Positions 50,868-60,649 of a DNA stretch of 64,000 bases are shown piece by piece. The stretch comes from Paludibacteraceae bacterium (GTDB lineage Bacteria > Bacteroidota > Bacteroidia > Bacteroidales > Paludibacteraceae). The first letter of the stretch is position 1. Every line of letters starts with the position of its first letter. Location of the stretch: NCBI GenBank assembly GCA_905233375.1, contig CAJOEJ010000002.1, positions 108,677-172,676 on the forward strand, in the 5' to 3' direction. The notes below the pieces were generated by a model, which was not told the DNA's origin, ran no database searches, and saw only the letters and a list, made by a program, of their open reading frames with translations. The translations under genes were made by a program, and so were the position numbers.

Positions 50868-53540
50868 ATGAAAGATGACGGCAAAATAGAAGTAATCGGG
50901 GCGCGGGTGCATAACTTGAAAAACATCTCCGTGACCATTCCCCGCAAGAAGTTGACGGTTATAACCGGTTTGAGCGGCAGTGGAAAGAGTTCGCTGGCGT
51001 TCGATACCATTTTTGCGGAAGGACAGCGGAGGTATATGGAGACGTTCTCTTCGTACGCCCGGGGCGTAATCGGTCAGATGCAACGACCGGATGTGGACAA
51101 GATTACGGGCTTGAGTCCCGTCATCTCCATCGACCAGAAAACGACCAGCAAGAACCCGCGTTCAACCGTAGGCACGGTAACGGAAGTGTATGATTTTCTG
51201 CGTTTGCTTTACGCGCGGGCGGCGGACGCGTACTCTTACCTGTCGGGACAGAAAATGATCCAATATACCGACCAGCAGATTATAGACCTGATCTGCCGTC
51301 AGTATGCCGGCAAGAAAATCCTGCTATTGGCTCCGCTCATCTCCAACCGAAAAGGACATTACAAGGAATTGTTCGAGACGCTGCGCAAGAAAGGCTACCT
51401 GCTCGTACGCGTGGACGGCGAGGTAATGGATATCGTGCCGGGCATGAAAGTGGACCGGTACAAGAACCACTCCATCGAAGTGGTGGTGGACCGTCTCAAA
51501 CCGCAGGAAGACGAGTCCGGCGAGGATCTCAGACGCTTGCGGCAGAGTGTGGACCGGGCGATGACACAGGGAAACGGCATTATGATGATTGCGGAGATGA
51601 ACGATACGCCTTCCTCCGTACGCTTTCTGTCAAGAAACCTCATGTGCCCGGAGACGGGACTGAGTTATGCCGAACCCGCGCCGCACACGTTCTCCTTCAA
51701 CAGTCCGTCCGGCTGGTGTCCGCGATGCAAAGGTCTGGGAAAAGTGAAAGCGGACAGTTTGATGCTCAAAGTGGAAAATGACGAGGAACTGGATGAAGTC
51801 ATCCGTCAGGACAACTGGTACGAGCAGCTTCTCGCCATGACGGCGGAGACCGACGAAGAGGCGGAGGAGAAAGAGGAATGGTGTGAGTGCCCGGACTGCC
51901 ACGGCAAACGGCTCAACAAGGAAGCACTCAGTTACCGTCTGGGAGGATACACGATCGACCGCTTGTCGGAAATGGATATAGACGAACTGCTGCGCACCCT
52001 GGAAGCAATGGTGAATGGTCATGCGTCATCGGAAGACGATGAAGGGCTGAGCAGCAAACAGCGCTCCATTGCCGAGCCGATACTCAAAGAGATCTGCGCC
52101 CGTTTGCGGTTCATGCAATCGGTGGGACTGAGTTATCTCAGCCTCAGCCGGAGCAGCGAGAGCCTGTCGGGCGGAGAGAGCCAGCGTATCCGTCTGGCGA
52201 CACAGATAGGAAGCCGACTGGTGAACGTGCTGTATATCCTGGACGAACCGTCCATCGGACTGCATCAACGGGATAACCAACGGCTAATCAACAGTCTCAA
52301 GGAGTTGCGCGATTTAGGCAACTCGGTCATCGTCGTCGAGCATGACGAACAGATGATGCGTCAGGCGGAATGGATTGTTGATATTGGCGAGCGTGCCGGA
52401 CGACTTGGCGGCAAAGTGGTATTCAGCGGTACGCCGGAAGACCTGCTCAAAACCGACACGCTGACTGCCCGGTACCTCAAGGGGGAGTTGAAAGCCTTCC
52501 CCCAGCCCCTCCCTGAAAGGAGGGGAGAAAAAGCGCCTTCCCTTCAGGGGAGGTCGGGAGAGGCTTTCCTCACCCTCAGCGGATGTACGGGACATAATTT
52601 GAAAAACGTGACCGTACGGATTCCGTTGGGACAGATGGTGTGCGTGACGGGTGTGAGCGGCAGTGGAAAGAGTTCGCTCATCAACCATACACTCTACCCC
52701 ATCCTCAGCCAGCGGTTCTACCGCAGCAAGAAGAACCCGTTGCCCTACCGCAGTATAGAGGGCATAGAGTATATCGACAAAGTGATCAACGTGGATCAGT
52801 CGCCTATCGGCCGTACGCCCCGTTCGAACCCGGCTACCTACACGAACGTGTTCAACGACATCCGTGAACTGTTCGCCCAACTGCCCGAATCGAAGATACG
52901 CGGATGGAAAGCCGGACGCTTCTCCTTCAACGCGAAAGGCGGACGGTGCGACGAGTGCGCCGGAAACGGATACAAGACGATTCAGATGCATTTTATGCCG
53001 GATGTATATGTCCCCTGCGAAGCCTGCGGAGGACAACGCTACAACCGCGAGACGCTCGAAGTGAGATGGAAAGGCAAAACGATCTCGGACGTATTAGACA
53101 TGACCGTTAATCAGGCGGTGGAGTTCTTTGAACCACAGCCTACTATCCTGCGTAAGATAAAAACAATTCAGGAGGTGGGATTAGGCTACATCAAACTCGG
53201 GCAGTCCTCTACCAGCCTTTCCGGTGGAGAGAGCCAGCGTATCAAGTTAGCGACCGAGCTGTCCCGTCCGTCCACGGGCAAGACCTTGTATATACTGGAC
53301 GAACCGACGACCGGTCTCCATTTCGAAGACATCCGCGTGCTGCTCGGCGTGCTCAGACGTCTGGTGGACAAAGGCAATACGGTCGTCATCATCGAGCATA
53401 ACACGGACGTCATTCACGCCTGCGACTGGCTGATCGACCTCGGACCCGAAGGAGGACGGAACGGAGGTACGCTCGTCGCCGAAGGAACGGTGGAACAGAT
53501 AAAAAACAACCCTGACAGTATAACCGGACAATTCATTTGA
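50868..53540 (+). CDS. uvrA: Excinuclease ABC subunit A
   Basis: 890 residues; damage recognition ATPase of nucleotide excision repair. First ATPase: GLSGSGKSSLAF near 33; UvrB-binding region about 125-225; zinc-related PHTFSFNSPSGWCPRCKGLG and ECPDCHGKRL; signature LSGGESQRIRLATQIGS. Second half: GVSGSGKSSLINHTLYP near 594; zinc finger CDECAGNGY...CEACGGQRY; LSGGESQRIKLATELS and LDEPTTGLH. About residues 542-566 contain two palindromic repeat units in frame at the junction of the halves. ATG 50868 is preferred over the TTG just before it. Its neighbour ends 13 nt upstream. Confidence 0.94.
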   Translation: MKDDGKIEVIGARVHNLKNISVTIPRKKLTVITGLSGSGKSSLAFDTIFAEGQRRYMETFSSYARGVIGQMQRPDVDKITGLSPVISIDQKTTSKNPRSTVGTVTEVYDFLRLLYARAADAYSYLSGQKMIQYTDQQIIDLICRQYAGKKILLLAPLISNRKGHYKELFETLRKKGYLLVRVDGEVMDIVPGMKVDRYKNHSIEVVVDRLKPQEDESGEDLRRLRQSVDRAMTQGNGIMMIAEMNDTPSSVRFLSRNLMCPETGLSYAEPAPHTFSFNSPSGWCPRCKGLGKVKADSLMLKVENDEELDEVIRQDNWYEQLLAMTAETDEEAEEKEEWCECPDCHGKRLNKEALSYRLGGYTIDRLSEMDIDELLRTLEAMVNGHASSEDDEGLSSKQRSIAEPILKEICARLRFMQSVGLSYLSLSRSSESLSGGESQRIRLATQIGSRLVNVLYILDEPSIGLHQRDNQRLINSLKELRDLGNSVIVVEHDEQMMRQAEWIVDIGERAGRLGGKVVFSGTPEDLLKTDTLTARYLKGELKAFPQPLPERRGEKAPSLQGRSGEAFLTLSGCTGHNLKNVTVRIPLGQMVCVTGVSGSGKSSLINHTLYPILSQRFYRSKKNPLPYRSIEGIEYIDKVINVDQSPIGRTPRSNPATYTNVFNDIRELFAQLPESKIRGWKAGRFSFNAKGGRCDECAGNGYKTIQMHFMPDVYVPCEACGGQRYNRETLEVRWKGKTISDVLDMTVNQAVEFFEPQPTILRKIKTIQEVGLGYIKLGQSSTSLSGGESQRIKLATELSRPSTGKTLYILDEPTTGLHFEDIRVLLGVLRRLVDKGNTVVIIEHNTDVIHACDWLIDLGPEGGRNGGTLVAEGTVEQIKNNPDSITGQFI
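52496..52565. repeat. Pair of inverted palindromic repeats inside uvrA
   Basis: First unit CCCCTCCCTGAAAGGAGGGG (52506-52525); second unit CTTCCCTTCAGGGGAGG (about 52537-52553), in opposite orientation. Together they resemble the paired layout of REP/BIME elements and code FPQPLPERRGEKAPSLQGR. Confidence 0.8.
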
Positions 53541-53541
53541 T

Positions 53542-55404
53542 ATGTATAGTAACGCCCTCGCCATCATCGCCCTCGTATCGGTGACCATTCTGTTTGTACC
53601 GATCATATGCCGCAAACTGCGTATTCCAAGTATTGTGGGATTCATTCTGGTGGGCATCGGAATCGGTAACTACGGTTTCGGTATCATCCCGTATAGTGCG
53701 GCGATCCAGACACTCGGCAAGATCGGTATGCTCTATATCATGCTGCAAGCGGGTATAGAGGTCGATATGAACGATTTCTCCCAGCAACGAAGGCATTCTG
53801 TCTGGTTCGGATTTTATTCGTTCGCGTTCCCCTTCCTCCTGGGACTGACAACAAGCAAGTTATTGGGTTTCAACTGGGTAACGAGTGCCTTGTTAGGCGC
53901 TATGTACGGCAGTCACACCCTCATGACCTATCCGATCGTCAGCCGGTACGGCGTGCAGAAGAACGCCGCCGCCAATATCACCGTGGGAGGTACGATGCTT
54001 TCCATCACGCTGGCGCTCCTCGTGTTAGCGGTTCTCAAGAGCAATTTTGTCTATACGGGCAGTCTGAGTGCATGGGGACTGATCGGGCGCATCGTGCTGA
54101 CAGGAATCCTCATCATGCTGGTCTTCCCGTGGATGGCACAGCGTTACTTCAAGCACCGGTCGGACGCCACAAGCGGTTTCCTTGTGGTGATGACCCTGAT
54201 GATCGTATCCGCATGGCTTGCCGAGTGGGCGGGACTGGAAGGGATATTGGGAGCGTTCACATGCGGCGTGGCAATGAACCATCTGGTCCCGAACCTCAGT
54301 CCGGTCATGCAGCGCATCAATTTTGTGGGAAACACCATCTTCGTCCCGCTCTTCCTCTTGGGGGTCGGCATGATGATAGACATCACGGTGCTGTGGAGCG
54401 GGTGGATAACGCTCATCATCGCCCTCGTAATGATCGCGACCAAACTGTCCGGCAAATGGCTGGCGGCTTGGCTGCTCCAGAAGCAGGTGGGACTGCAAGC
54501 CGAGGAACGCAGGCTCATGTTCGGTTTGACGACCGCTACCGCCGCCGGTACGCTTGCTATCGTTACCATCGGCTACGAGACGGGTATCTTTGACGACACG
54601 ATCCTCAATGCGGCGGTTCTGATGATTCTCGTGCTTTGTACCATGGCATCCTTCGTTACGGAGTATGCCGCAAAGCGTCTGGCATTACAGGAGAAAGAGC
54701 GGCTGGAAAGCGAGAAAACGGACAACAAGTGGCTGTTGCTCTCCGTTGCGGAGAACAGGCATTACGAATTGACCGAACTGAGCGAACTCAGTGAGTTGCA
54801 CGAGACGGAGACAGCATGTGAAAGCGACTGGCAGGAAGCGATGACGCTCATCAACAGTCAGAGCAAGGCGTCTCTCGTTTACCACCCTGCTCAACCAATC
54901 AACACGGTTTCCCGCCTCTTGGTAGCTGTACCGCGCTATGCGGAGAAAGAGCATGATTTCATTACTTGTTTCGGTCTCATACGCCGGTTAAGCAGCCAGT
55001 TGGGAGCCAAGGTCGTCTTCTACACCAATGCCGACACCCAGCGCGCCCTGCAGGCGTTCTGCAAACGGAAAGGCAAGTATCTGCGTGCTTCCTATCGGGA
55101 GATGGAGGACTGGGAGGACGTACTCATGATCGCCAAGCAGATGAGACCCGACGACCTCATCGTGCTCATCAACGCCCGTCCTTCTACACCCAGTTACAAC
55201 CCGCTCTTCGAACATATACCCGACATGCTCGACCGGTTCTTTGCCACCCACTCGTACATGCTCGTCTTCCCCGAGCAGGAGACCGGTAGCGCTATCCCGG
55301 ATATCATGTCGGCAGACCAGACACAGGCATCCAAGACCTGGAGTCTCATCAGCGCGACCAAACGTCATATACTAAAATTGATTGAACGAATCCAGAAAAA
55401 ATAA
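53542..55404 (+). CDS. Cation:proton antiporter, CPA2 type
   Basis: 620 residues. Twelve to thirteen membrane helices (about 5-385) of the Na+/H+ exchanger family: LRIPSIVGFILVGIGIGNYGFG, GMLYIMLQAGIEVDMNDF (the usual family motif region), WLAEWAGLEGILGAFTCGVAMN with acidic residues, and FGLTTATAAGTLAIVTIGYE. The C-terminal ~230 residues are hydrophilic (about 400-620) and look like a universal-stress-type regulatory domain (RLLVAVPRYAEKEHDFITCF). The transported ion is not certain (Na+ or K+). It starts 1 nt after uvrA. Confidence 0.87.
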   Translation: MYSNALAIIALVSVTILFVPIICRKLRIPSIVGFILVGIGIGNYGFGIIPYSAAIQTLGKIGMLYIMLQAGIEVDMNDFSQQRRHSVWFGFYSFAFPFLLGLTTSKLLGFNWVTSALLGAMYGSHTLMTYPIVSRYGVQKNAAANITVGGTMLSITLALLVLAVLKSNFVYTGSLSAWGLIGRIVLTGILIMLVFPWMAQRYFKHRSDATSGFLVVMTLMIVSAWLAEWAGLEGILGAFTCGVAMNHLVPNLSPVMQRINFVGNTIFVPLFLLGVGMMIDITVLWSGWITLIIALVMIATKLSGKWLAAWLLQKQVGLQAEERRLMFGLTTATAAGTLAIVTIGYETGIFDDTILNAAVLMILVLCTMASFVTEYAAKRLALQEKERLESEKTDNKWLLLSVAENRHYELTELSELSELHETETACESDWQEAMTLINSQSKASLVYHPAQPINTVSRLLVAVPRYAEKEHDFITCFGLIRRLSSQLGAKVVFYTNADTQRALQAFCKRKGKYLRASYREMEDWEDVLMIAKQMRPDDLIVLINARPSTPSYNPLFEHIPDMLDRFFATHSYMLVFPEQETGSAIPDIMSADQTQASKTWSLISATKRHILKLIERIQKK

Positions 55405-55412
55405 ACCATAAC

Positions 55413-58400
55413 ATGAATTTTACACACTTACACGTACACTCCCACTACTCCCTGCTGGACGGCATGTCCAAAGTGGAGGATATAGTTGATAAATGTATCG
55501 CGACCGGCATGATGTCTGTCGCCCTGACCGACCACGGCAACATGTACGGCATCAAGGACCTTTTGGATTATACCAAAGGGGTGAATGCCTCCCGTCAGAA
55601 AGCCGCGGAGGAGTCCGGCGAACCGTTTGTGCCGTTCAAAGCCATTGTCGGATGCGAGACTTATTGTGCCCGGCGGGGACGACACAGCCGTACCGATGAC
55701 AAAACAGTCAACCCCGAAGGCAAGACGCAGGTCATCGACCGCTCGGGATGGCATCTTATCCTCCTGGCGAAGAACATGACCGGATATCACAATCTGTGCC
55801 GGATCGTGTCGGCTGGATACATGTCCGACGCCTACTACCATACGCCTCGTATCGACCGCGAACTGCTGGAAAAATGGCACGAAGGAATCATCTGCTCGTC
55901 TGCCTGTCTAGGCGGAGAGCTGCCGCAGAAAGTGATGGCGGGACTGAGCAAGGTACAAGGGGACAATATACCCTGTACAAAGGAACTCATTGAGCAGGGA
56001 TACTTCCAAGAGGCGGAAGAGACCATCACCTGGTTCAAGAACCTGTTCGGAGAAGACTACTACATCGAGATCCAGCGTCATGAGACCCAGAAACCCAACA
56101 GCGACCAGGAAGTCTATGAGAGACAGAAAGTGGTGAACCCCGTACTGATCGAGCTGGCACGCAAGCATGGCGTCAAGATCATCTGTACCAACGACAGCCA
56201 TTTCGTGAATGAGTCCGACGCGGAGGCGCATGACCGGCTTATCTGCCTGAGTACCAACCACTATGTCAGCGATGTCAACCGAATGCACTATACCAAGCAG
56301 GAATGGCTCAAGACCCCCGAAGAGATGGCGGCTATCTTCAGCGACATACCCGAAGCGCTGGAGAACACGCAGGAGATAGTGGGCAAAGTGGAGATATACG
56401 ATATCGACCACGATGCCATCATGCCCAAGTTCGACATACCTGATTCGTTCGGCAAGGAGGAGGACTACCCCGACCGCCTGGCATTCGAGTCCGCCTATCT
56501 CCGTCATCTGACCATGGAGGGAGCGGTTCAGCGATACGGACAGGAACGCCTCGATACGGACGAAGAACTCAAGGAACGTATCGAGTTCGAGCTCAATACC
56601 ATCATCTCTATGGGTTTCCCGGGCTATTTCCTCATCGTGATGGATTTCATACGGGCAGCCCGTGAGGAGCTGGACGTATCGGTTGGACCGGGACGTGGTT
56701 CGGCGGCGGGATCCGTAGTCGCCTACTGTCTGAAAATAACGGATCTGGACCCGATGAAATACGACTTGCTGTTCGAGCGTTTCCTCAACCCCGACCGTAT
56801 ATCGCTTCCGGATATAGACACGGACTTCGAGGACTGCGGTCGCGGCAAAGTGCTCGATTATGTCAGCCGCAAGTACGGCGAGACGCACGTGGCGCATATC
56901 GTGACCTATGGCAAGATGGCTACCAAGTCCGCCTTGGCGGATGTGGGGCGTGTGCAGCAGATACCGCTGCCTCGTGTGAACGAACTGAAAGGACTCATCC
57001 CCGAACGCGAGTTCCCCGATTCCATTCTCAAAGGACTGCCTGCCGGTGCCAAGAAACCGAAGGTGAACCTGCGTAACTGCTACAAGTACATAGACGAACT
57101 GAGAACCGAGCTGGAGACGGGAGACCCCAACACACGCTCCATGCTCGAATACGCCGCCCAACTGGAAGGTACCATCCGTCAGGTGGGTGTCCACGCCTGC
57201 GGAGTCATCATCGGAGCGGATGACCTGACCAACTTCGCCCCGCTTTCGTCCGTCGAAGACAAAATCACCAAGAAACGTGTACTCGTTACCGAGTACGACG
57301 GGCACGTGGTTGAATCGGTCGGACTGATCAAGATGGACTTCCTCGGGCTCATTACTCTCACCATCATCAAGGAGTGTCTGCGTAACATCAAGAAAGCGCA
57401 TAACATAGACATCGACATTGACCATATACCTATCGACGACGAACTGACGTACAAACTCTTCCAGGAAGGGCGCACGGTTGCCGTCTTCCAGTTCGAGTCC
57501 GCCGGCATGCAGAAGTACCTGCGCGAACTCAAACCGACCGTCATCGGCGACCTTATCGCCATGAACGCCCTATACCGTCCTGGTCCGATGGATTATATCC
57601 CGCAGTTCATCAGCCGCAAGCAAGGAATAGAACCCGTTACGTACGATATCCCCGTCATGGAGAAATACCTCAAGGACACCTACGGAGTGACGGTCTATCA
57701 GGAGCAGGTCATGCTCCTCAGCCGACTGCTCGCCAACTTCACTCGCGGCGAGAGCGACAAGCTGCGTAAAGCCATGGGAAAGAAACAGATGGCGGTTCTG
57801 GCATCCCTGAAGGACAAGTTCATGGAGGGAGGAAAAACAAACGGACACGATCCAAATATACTGGACAAGATATGGAAGGACTGGGAGAAGTTCGCATCCT
57901 ATGCCTTCAACAAATCGCATGCGGCTTGCTACTCGTGGGTAGCCTACCAGACGGGATACCTCAAAGCCCATTACCCCGCCGAGTTCCTGGCGGCAAACCT
58001 GACCATCCACAAGGATGATATCAAGGAAGTCACCAAACTGATGGACGAATGCAAGGCACTTAATCTCAGCGTGCTGGAACCGGACGTGAATGAGTCCGAA
58101 CTCAGTTTCACCGTCAACAGTAACGGCGACATCCGCTTTGGTCTGGGCGGAATCAAGGGCGTCGGAGAAGGAGCCGCCGAGGCGATCATCTCCGAGCGGG
58201 AGAAGCATGGCAAGTACACGGGTATATTCGATTTTCTGGAGCGCGTTAACCTGCAGGCATGCAACAAGAAGACCATTGAGAACCTCGCACAGGCGGGAGC
58301 CTTCGAGTGCTTCGACGATATCTACCGGGAGCAGTTCTTCGGACTGGACGAGAACGGCAACACGGGACTCGAACTGCTCATGGCGTACGGCAACAAATGG

Positions 58401-59294
58401 CAGGCAGACAGGCTCAACTCGACCAACACCCTCTTCGGAGATCTGGATACCGCGATCGAGGTCAAGCATCCCGAACTGCCGCAAGTACCACGATGGGACA
58501 CTATCCTTCGGCTTAACAAAGAGAAAGAACTCATCGGTATCTATCTCTCCGCGCACCCCCTCGACGAGTACGCATTCGAGGTCAAGGAACTATGCAACCT
58601 GACCGCACACGAGTTGAAGCAGTTCGACCAATGGAAGAAAGCGGAAGGACGCGCCGACAAGGAGAAAGATATCCGGGCGCAGCTGTTGGAGCAACCCGAT
58701 GAGACCATCCTCATCCCTTCGGAGTTCATCGCTTCCCACAAGAACCAGGCGTCCCTCATCGGAGGACTCATTACCGAAGCCGAACAGCTGACCTCCAAAA
58801 GCAACAATCCCTACGGACGTTATACGATAGAGGATTATACGGGCAGTTACCAACTGGTGCTCTTCGGGAATGCCTACCGTCAGTTCGGACACCTCATGCT
58901 CAAGAACACCTATGTGCTGGTGACGGGTGTCATTCAGCAACGGAACGCGGGACAGAAATGGTTCAAAGAGGCGCCGGACGAGAACGCGGACTTTGAGTTC
59001 GTCGTGCAGCGTGTGGACACGCTCAACGAGGTACAGGACAACCGTATCGAAGGACTCAACGTGCGGCTGTCGCTCGAGAATATGACGCATGAACTGATAG
59101 ACGAGATTATAGACAACCTCCTGGAGAACCCGGGCAAAGGAAGACTGCATATCACGCTCTATAACCCGCTCAACCGCCAGACCGTATCCCTCACCAGCCG
59201 GAATCACTCCATCCGCATAACGCCTCGTCTTTACAAATGGCTATGTCTCAAACGGATGGAAGAGCTGCTCGAGTTCAATATTGTGGAGAAATGA
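55413..59294 (+). CDS. dnaE: DNA polymerase III alpha subunit
   Basis: 1293 residues, DnaE1 type. PHP domain at the N-terminus (THLHVHSHYSLLDGM, LTDHGNMYG); polymerase core with VGPGRGSAAGSVVAY near 429 and catalytic acids in LPDIDTDFED near 468; KMDFLGL and FNKSHAACYSWVAYQTGYLKA split across the thumb/fingers; helix-hairpin-helix GLGGIKGVGEGAAEAI near 911; OB domain near 1125-1200. About residues 181-192 (VQGDNIPCTKEL) sit where related proteins have no such stretch and match the translated intergenic microsatellite. Confidence 0.95.
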   Translation: MNFTHLHVHSHYSLLDGMSKVEDIVDKCIATGMMSVALTDHGNMYGIKDLLDYTKGVNASRQKAAEESGEPFVPFKAIVGCETYCARRGRHSRTDDKTVNPEGKTQVIDRSGWHLILLAKNMTGYHNLCRIVSAGYMSDAYYHTPRIDRELLEKWHEGIICSSACLGGELPQKVMAGLSKVQGDNIPCTKELIEQGYFQEAEETITWFKNLFGEDYYIEIQRHETQKPNSDQEVYERQKVVNPVLIELARKHGVKIICTNDSHFVNESDAEAHDRLICLSTNHYVSDVNRMHYTKQEWLKTPEEMAAIFSDIPEALENTQEIVGKVEIYDIDHDAIMPKFDIPDSFGKEEDYPDRLAFESAYLRHLTMEGAVQRYGQERLDTDEELKERIEFELNTIISMGFPGYFLIVMDFIRAAREELDVSVGPGRGSAAGSVVAYCLKITDLDPMKYDLLFERFLNPDRISLPDIDTDFEDCGRGKVLDYVSRKYGETHVAHIVTYGKMATKSALADVGRVQQIPLPRVNELKGLIPEREFPDSILKGLPAGAKKPKVNLRNCYKYIDELRTELETGDPNTRSMLEYAAQLEGTIRQVGVHACGVIIGADDLTNFAPLSSVEDKITKKRVLVTEYDGHVVESVGLIKMDFLGLITLTIIKECLRNIKKAHNIDIDIDHIPIDDELTYKLFQEGRTVAVFQFESAGMQKYLRELKPTVIGDLIAMNALYRPGPMDYIPQFISRKQGIEPVTYDIPVMEKYLKDTYGVTVYQEQVMLLSRLLANFTRGESDKLRKAMGKKQMAVLASLKDKFMEGGKTNGHDPNILDKIWKDWEKFASYAFNKSHAACYSWVAYQTGYLKAHYPAEFLAANLTIHKDDIKEVTKLMDECKALNLSVLEPDVNESELSFTVNSNGDIRFGLGGIKGVGEGAAEAIISEREKHGKYTGIFDFLERVNLQACNKKTIENLAQAGAFECFDDIYREQFFGLDENGNTGLELLMAYGNKWQADRLNSTNTLFGDLDTAIEVKHPELPQVPRWDTILRLNKEKELIGIYLSAHPLDEYAFEVKELCNLTAHELKQFDQWKKAEGRADKEKDIRAQLLEQPDETILIPSEFIASHKNQASLIGGLITEAEQLTSKSNNPYGRYTIEDYTGSYQLVLFGNAYRQFGHLMLKNTYVLVTGVIQQRNAGQKWFKEAPDENADFEFVVQRVDTLNEVQDNRIEGLNVRLSLENMTHELIDEIIDNLLENPGKGRLHITLYNPLNRQTVSLTSRNHSIRITPRLYKWLCLKRMEELLEFNIVEK
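55952..55986. repeat. Microsatellite-like insertion inside dnaE
   Basis: GGTACAAGGGGACAATATAC followed by CCTGTACAAAGGAAC resembles the minus-strand reading of 33931-33978. It keeps the dnaE frame. Confidence 0.65.
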
Positions 59295-59320
59295 TGATGG
59301 TTTTAATCTGCTGATCAGGA

Positions 59321-60649
59321 ATGAATTATAACGAAGCCGTAGAATATCTGTATAACTCCCGTCCGCCGTTTCACATAGTGGGCAGTACGGCGTATAAGCC
59401 GGGACTGGACAACATGCTCCGGCTCATGGCGCATATGGGAAATCCCCACGAGCGGCTCCAAGCCGTCCACGTGGCGGGAACGAACGGAAAGGGTTCGACG
59501 TGCCACCTGATAGCCTCTGTCTTGCAGGCGGCAGGACTCAAAGTAGGCTTATACACCAGCCCGCATCTCGTGTCCCTCACGGAGCGCATACGTATCAACG
59601 GGCTACCTGTTCCCGAACAGGAGGTAGCGGATTTCGTCACACGGCATCAGGCGTTCCTGGACGAGATACAGCCCTCCTTCTTCGAGACCGTCACGGCACT
59701 TGCGTTCGGTTATTTCGCGGCGCAGCAGGTTGATATAGCCGTCATCGAGACAGGCTTGGGCGGACGGCTGGACAGCACGAACGTGATCACGCCGCTCCTC
59801 TCCGTTATCACCAATATCGGAATGGACCATACGGAGTTTTTAGGCAGTACACTACCCCGTATAGCCCGGGAGAAAGCCGGCATCATCAAGCCCAACATCC
59901 CTTGCGTCATCGGCGAGACACACCCGCAGACGATGAACACCTTTTTAGACCGCGCGCGCGAATGCGGCATCCTCGGGCAGGGGCTCGAGACAACGGACTG
60001 CCGTATCTGGTTTGCCGACCAATGCGGTTATATGCGCCGGCGGCGACTGCGCGAAGCGCCTGAGTGTGACCTGAAAGGTCTCTATCAGGAGCAGAACATG
60101 CAAACAGCTTTTGTCGCCTTGCAGGTACTCAGGAACTACTCATTCGCCAATAATGGTCACCACATATCGCGTCAAGCAATATCAGACGGCTTTGCCCATG
60201 TGTCCGCGAGGACAGGTCTGCGCGGACGGTGGGAAACGCTACGCACGGAGCCGCTCATCATTTGCGACACCGGACATAACAGTCACGGCATCCAATACGT
60301 GGCTCGGCAACTGAAGGAGCTGACACATCCGCACGTATGGATCGTGTTCGGCATGGTCAGCGACAAAGATACGGAAGTGGTCATGAGGCTCTTACCGGCA
60401 AAGAACCGGTACAGCTATATCTTCACGACACCGAACTCAAAACGCGCGCGTTCCGCACAACAAATGCTCGATCTATGGAACTCCGCTCATCCGTCGCCTG
60501 TCACGGATGCTCCTTCTGCAACCGCCATAGACAAACCCGAAGAAGCGATCCGCTATGCACTCACTCACGCCTCGCCCGAGGATGCCGTCTTCATCGGAGG
60601 CAGCAACTACCTCGTCGGCGAAGCTATTCAAATAATTCAACAAATATGA
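59321..60649 (+). CDS. folC: Folylpolyglutamate synthase / dihydrofolate synthase
   Basis: 442 residues; ATP-dependent Mur-ligase fold that adds glutamate to folates. P-loop AGTNGKGSTCHLIASVL near 50; LVSLTERIRING near 84; ETGLGGRLDSTNVI near 142; ITNIGMDHTEFLG near 166; CDTGHNSHGI near 315 in the C-terminal domain. The usual 420-450 residue length. It overlaps the nitroreductase start by ATGA at 60646-60649. Confidence 0.95.
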   Translation: MNYNEAVEYLYNSRPPFHIVGSTAYKPGLDNMLRLMAHMGNPHERLQAVHVAGTNGKGSTCHLIASVLQAAGLKVGLYTSPHLVSLTERIRINGLPVPEQEVADFVTRHQAFLDEIQPSFFETVTALAFGYFAAQQVDIAVIETGLGGRLDSTNVITPLLSVITNIGMDHTEFLGSTLPRIAREKAGIIKPNIPCVIGETHPQTMNTFLDRARECGILGQGLETTDCRIWFADQCGYMRRRRLREAPECDLKGLYQEQNMQTAFVALQVLRNYSFANNGHHISRQAISDGFAHVSARTGLRGRWETLRTEPLIICDTGHNSHGIQYVARQLKELTHPHVWIVFGMVSDKDTEVVMRLLPAKNRYSYIFTTPNSKRARSAQQMLDLWNSAHPSPVTDAPSATAIDKPEEAIRYALTHASPEDAVFIGGSNYLVGEAIQIIQQI

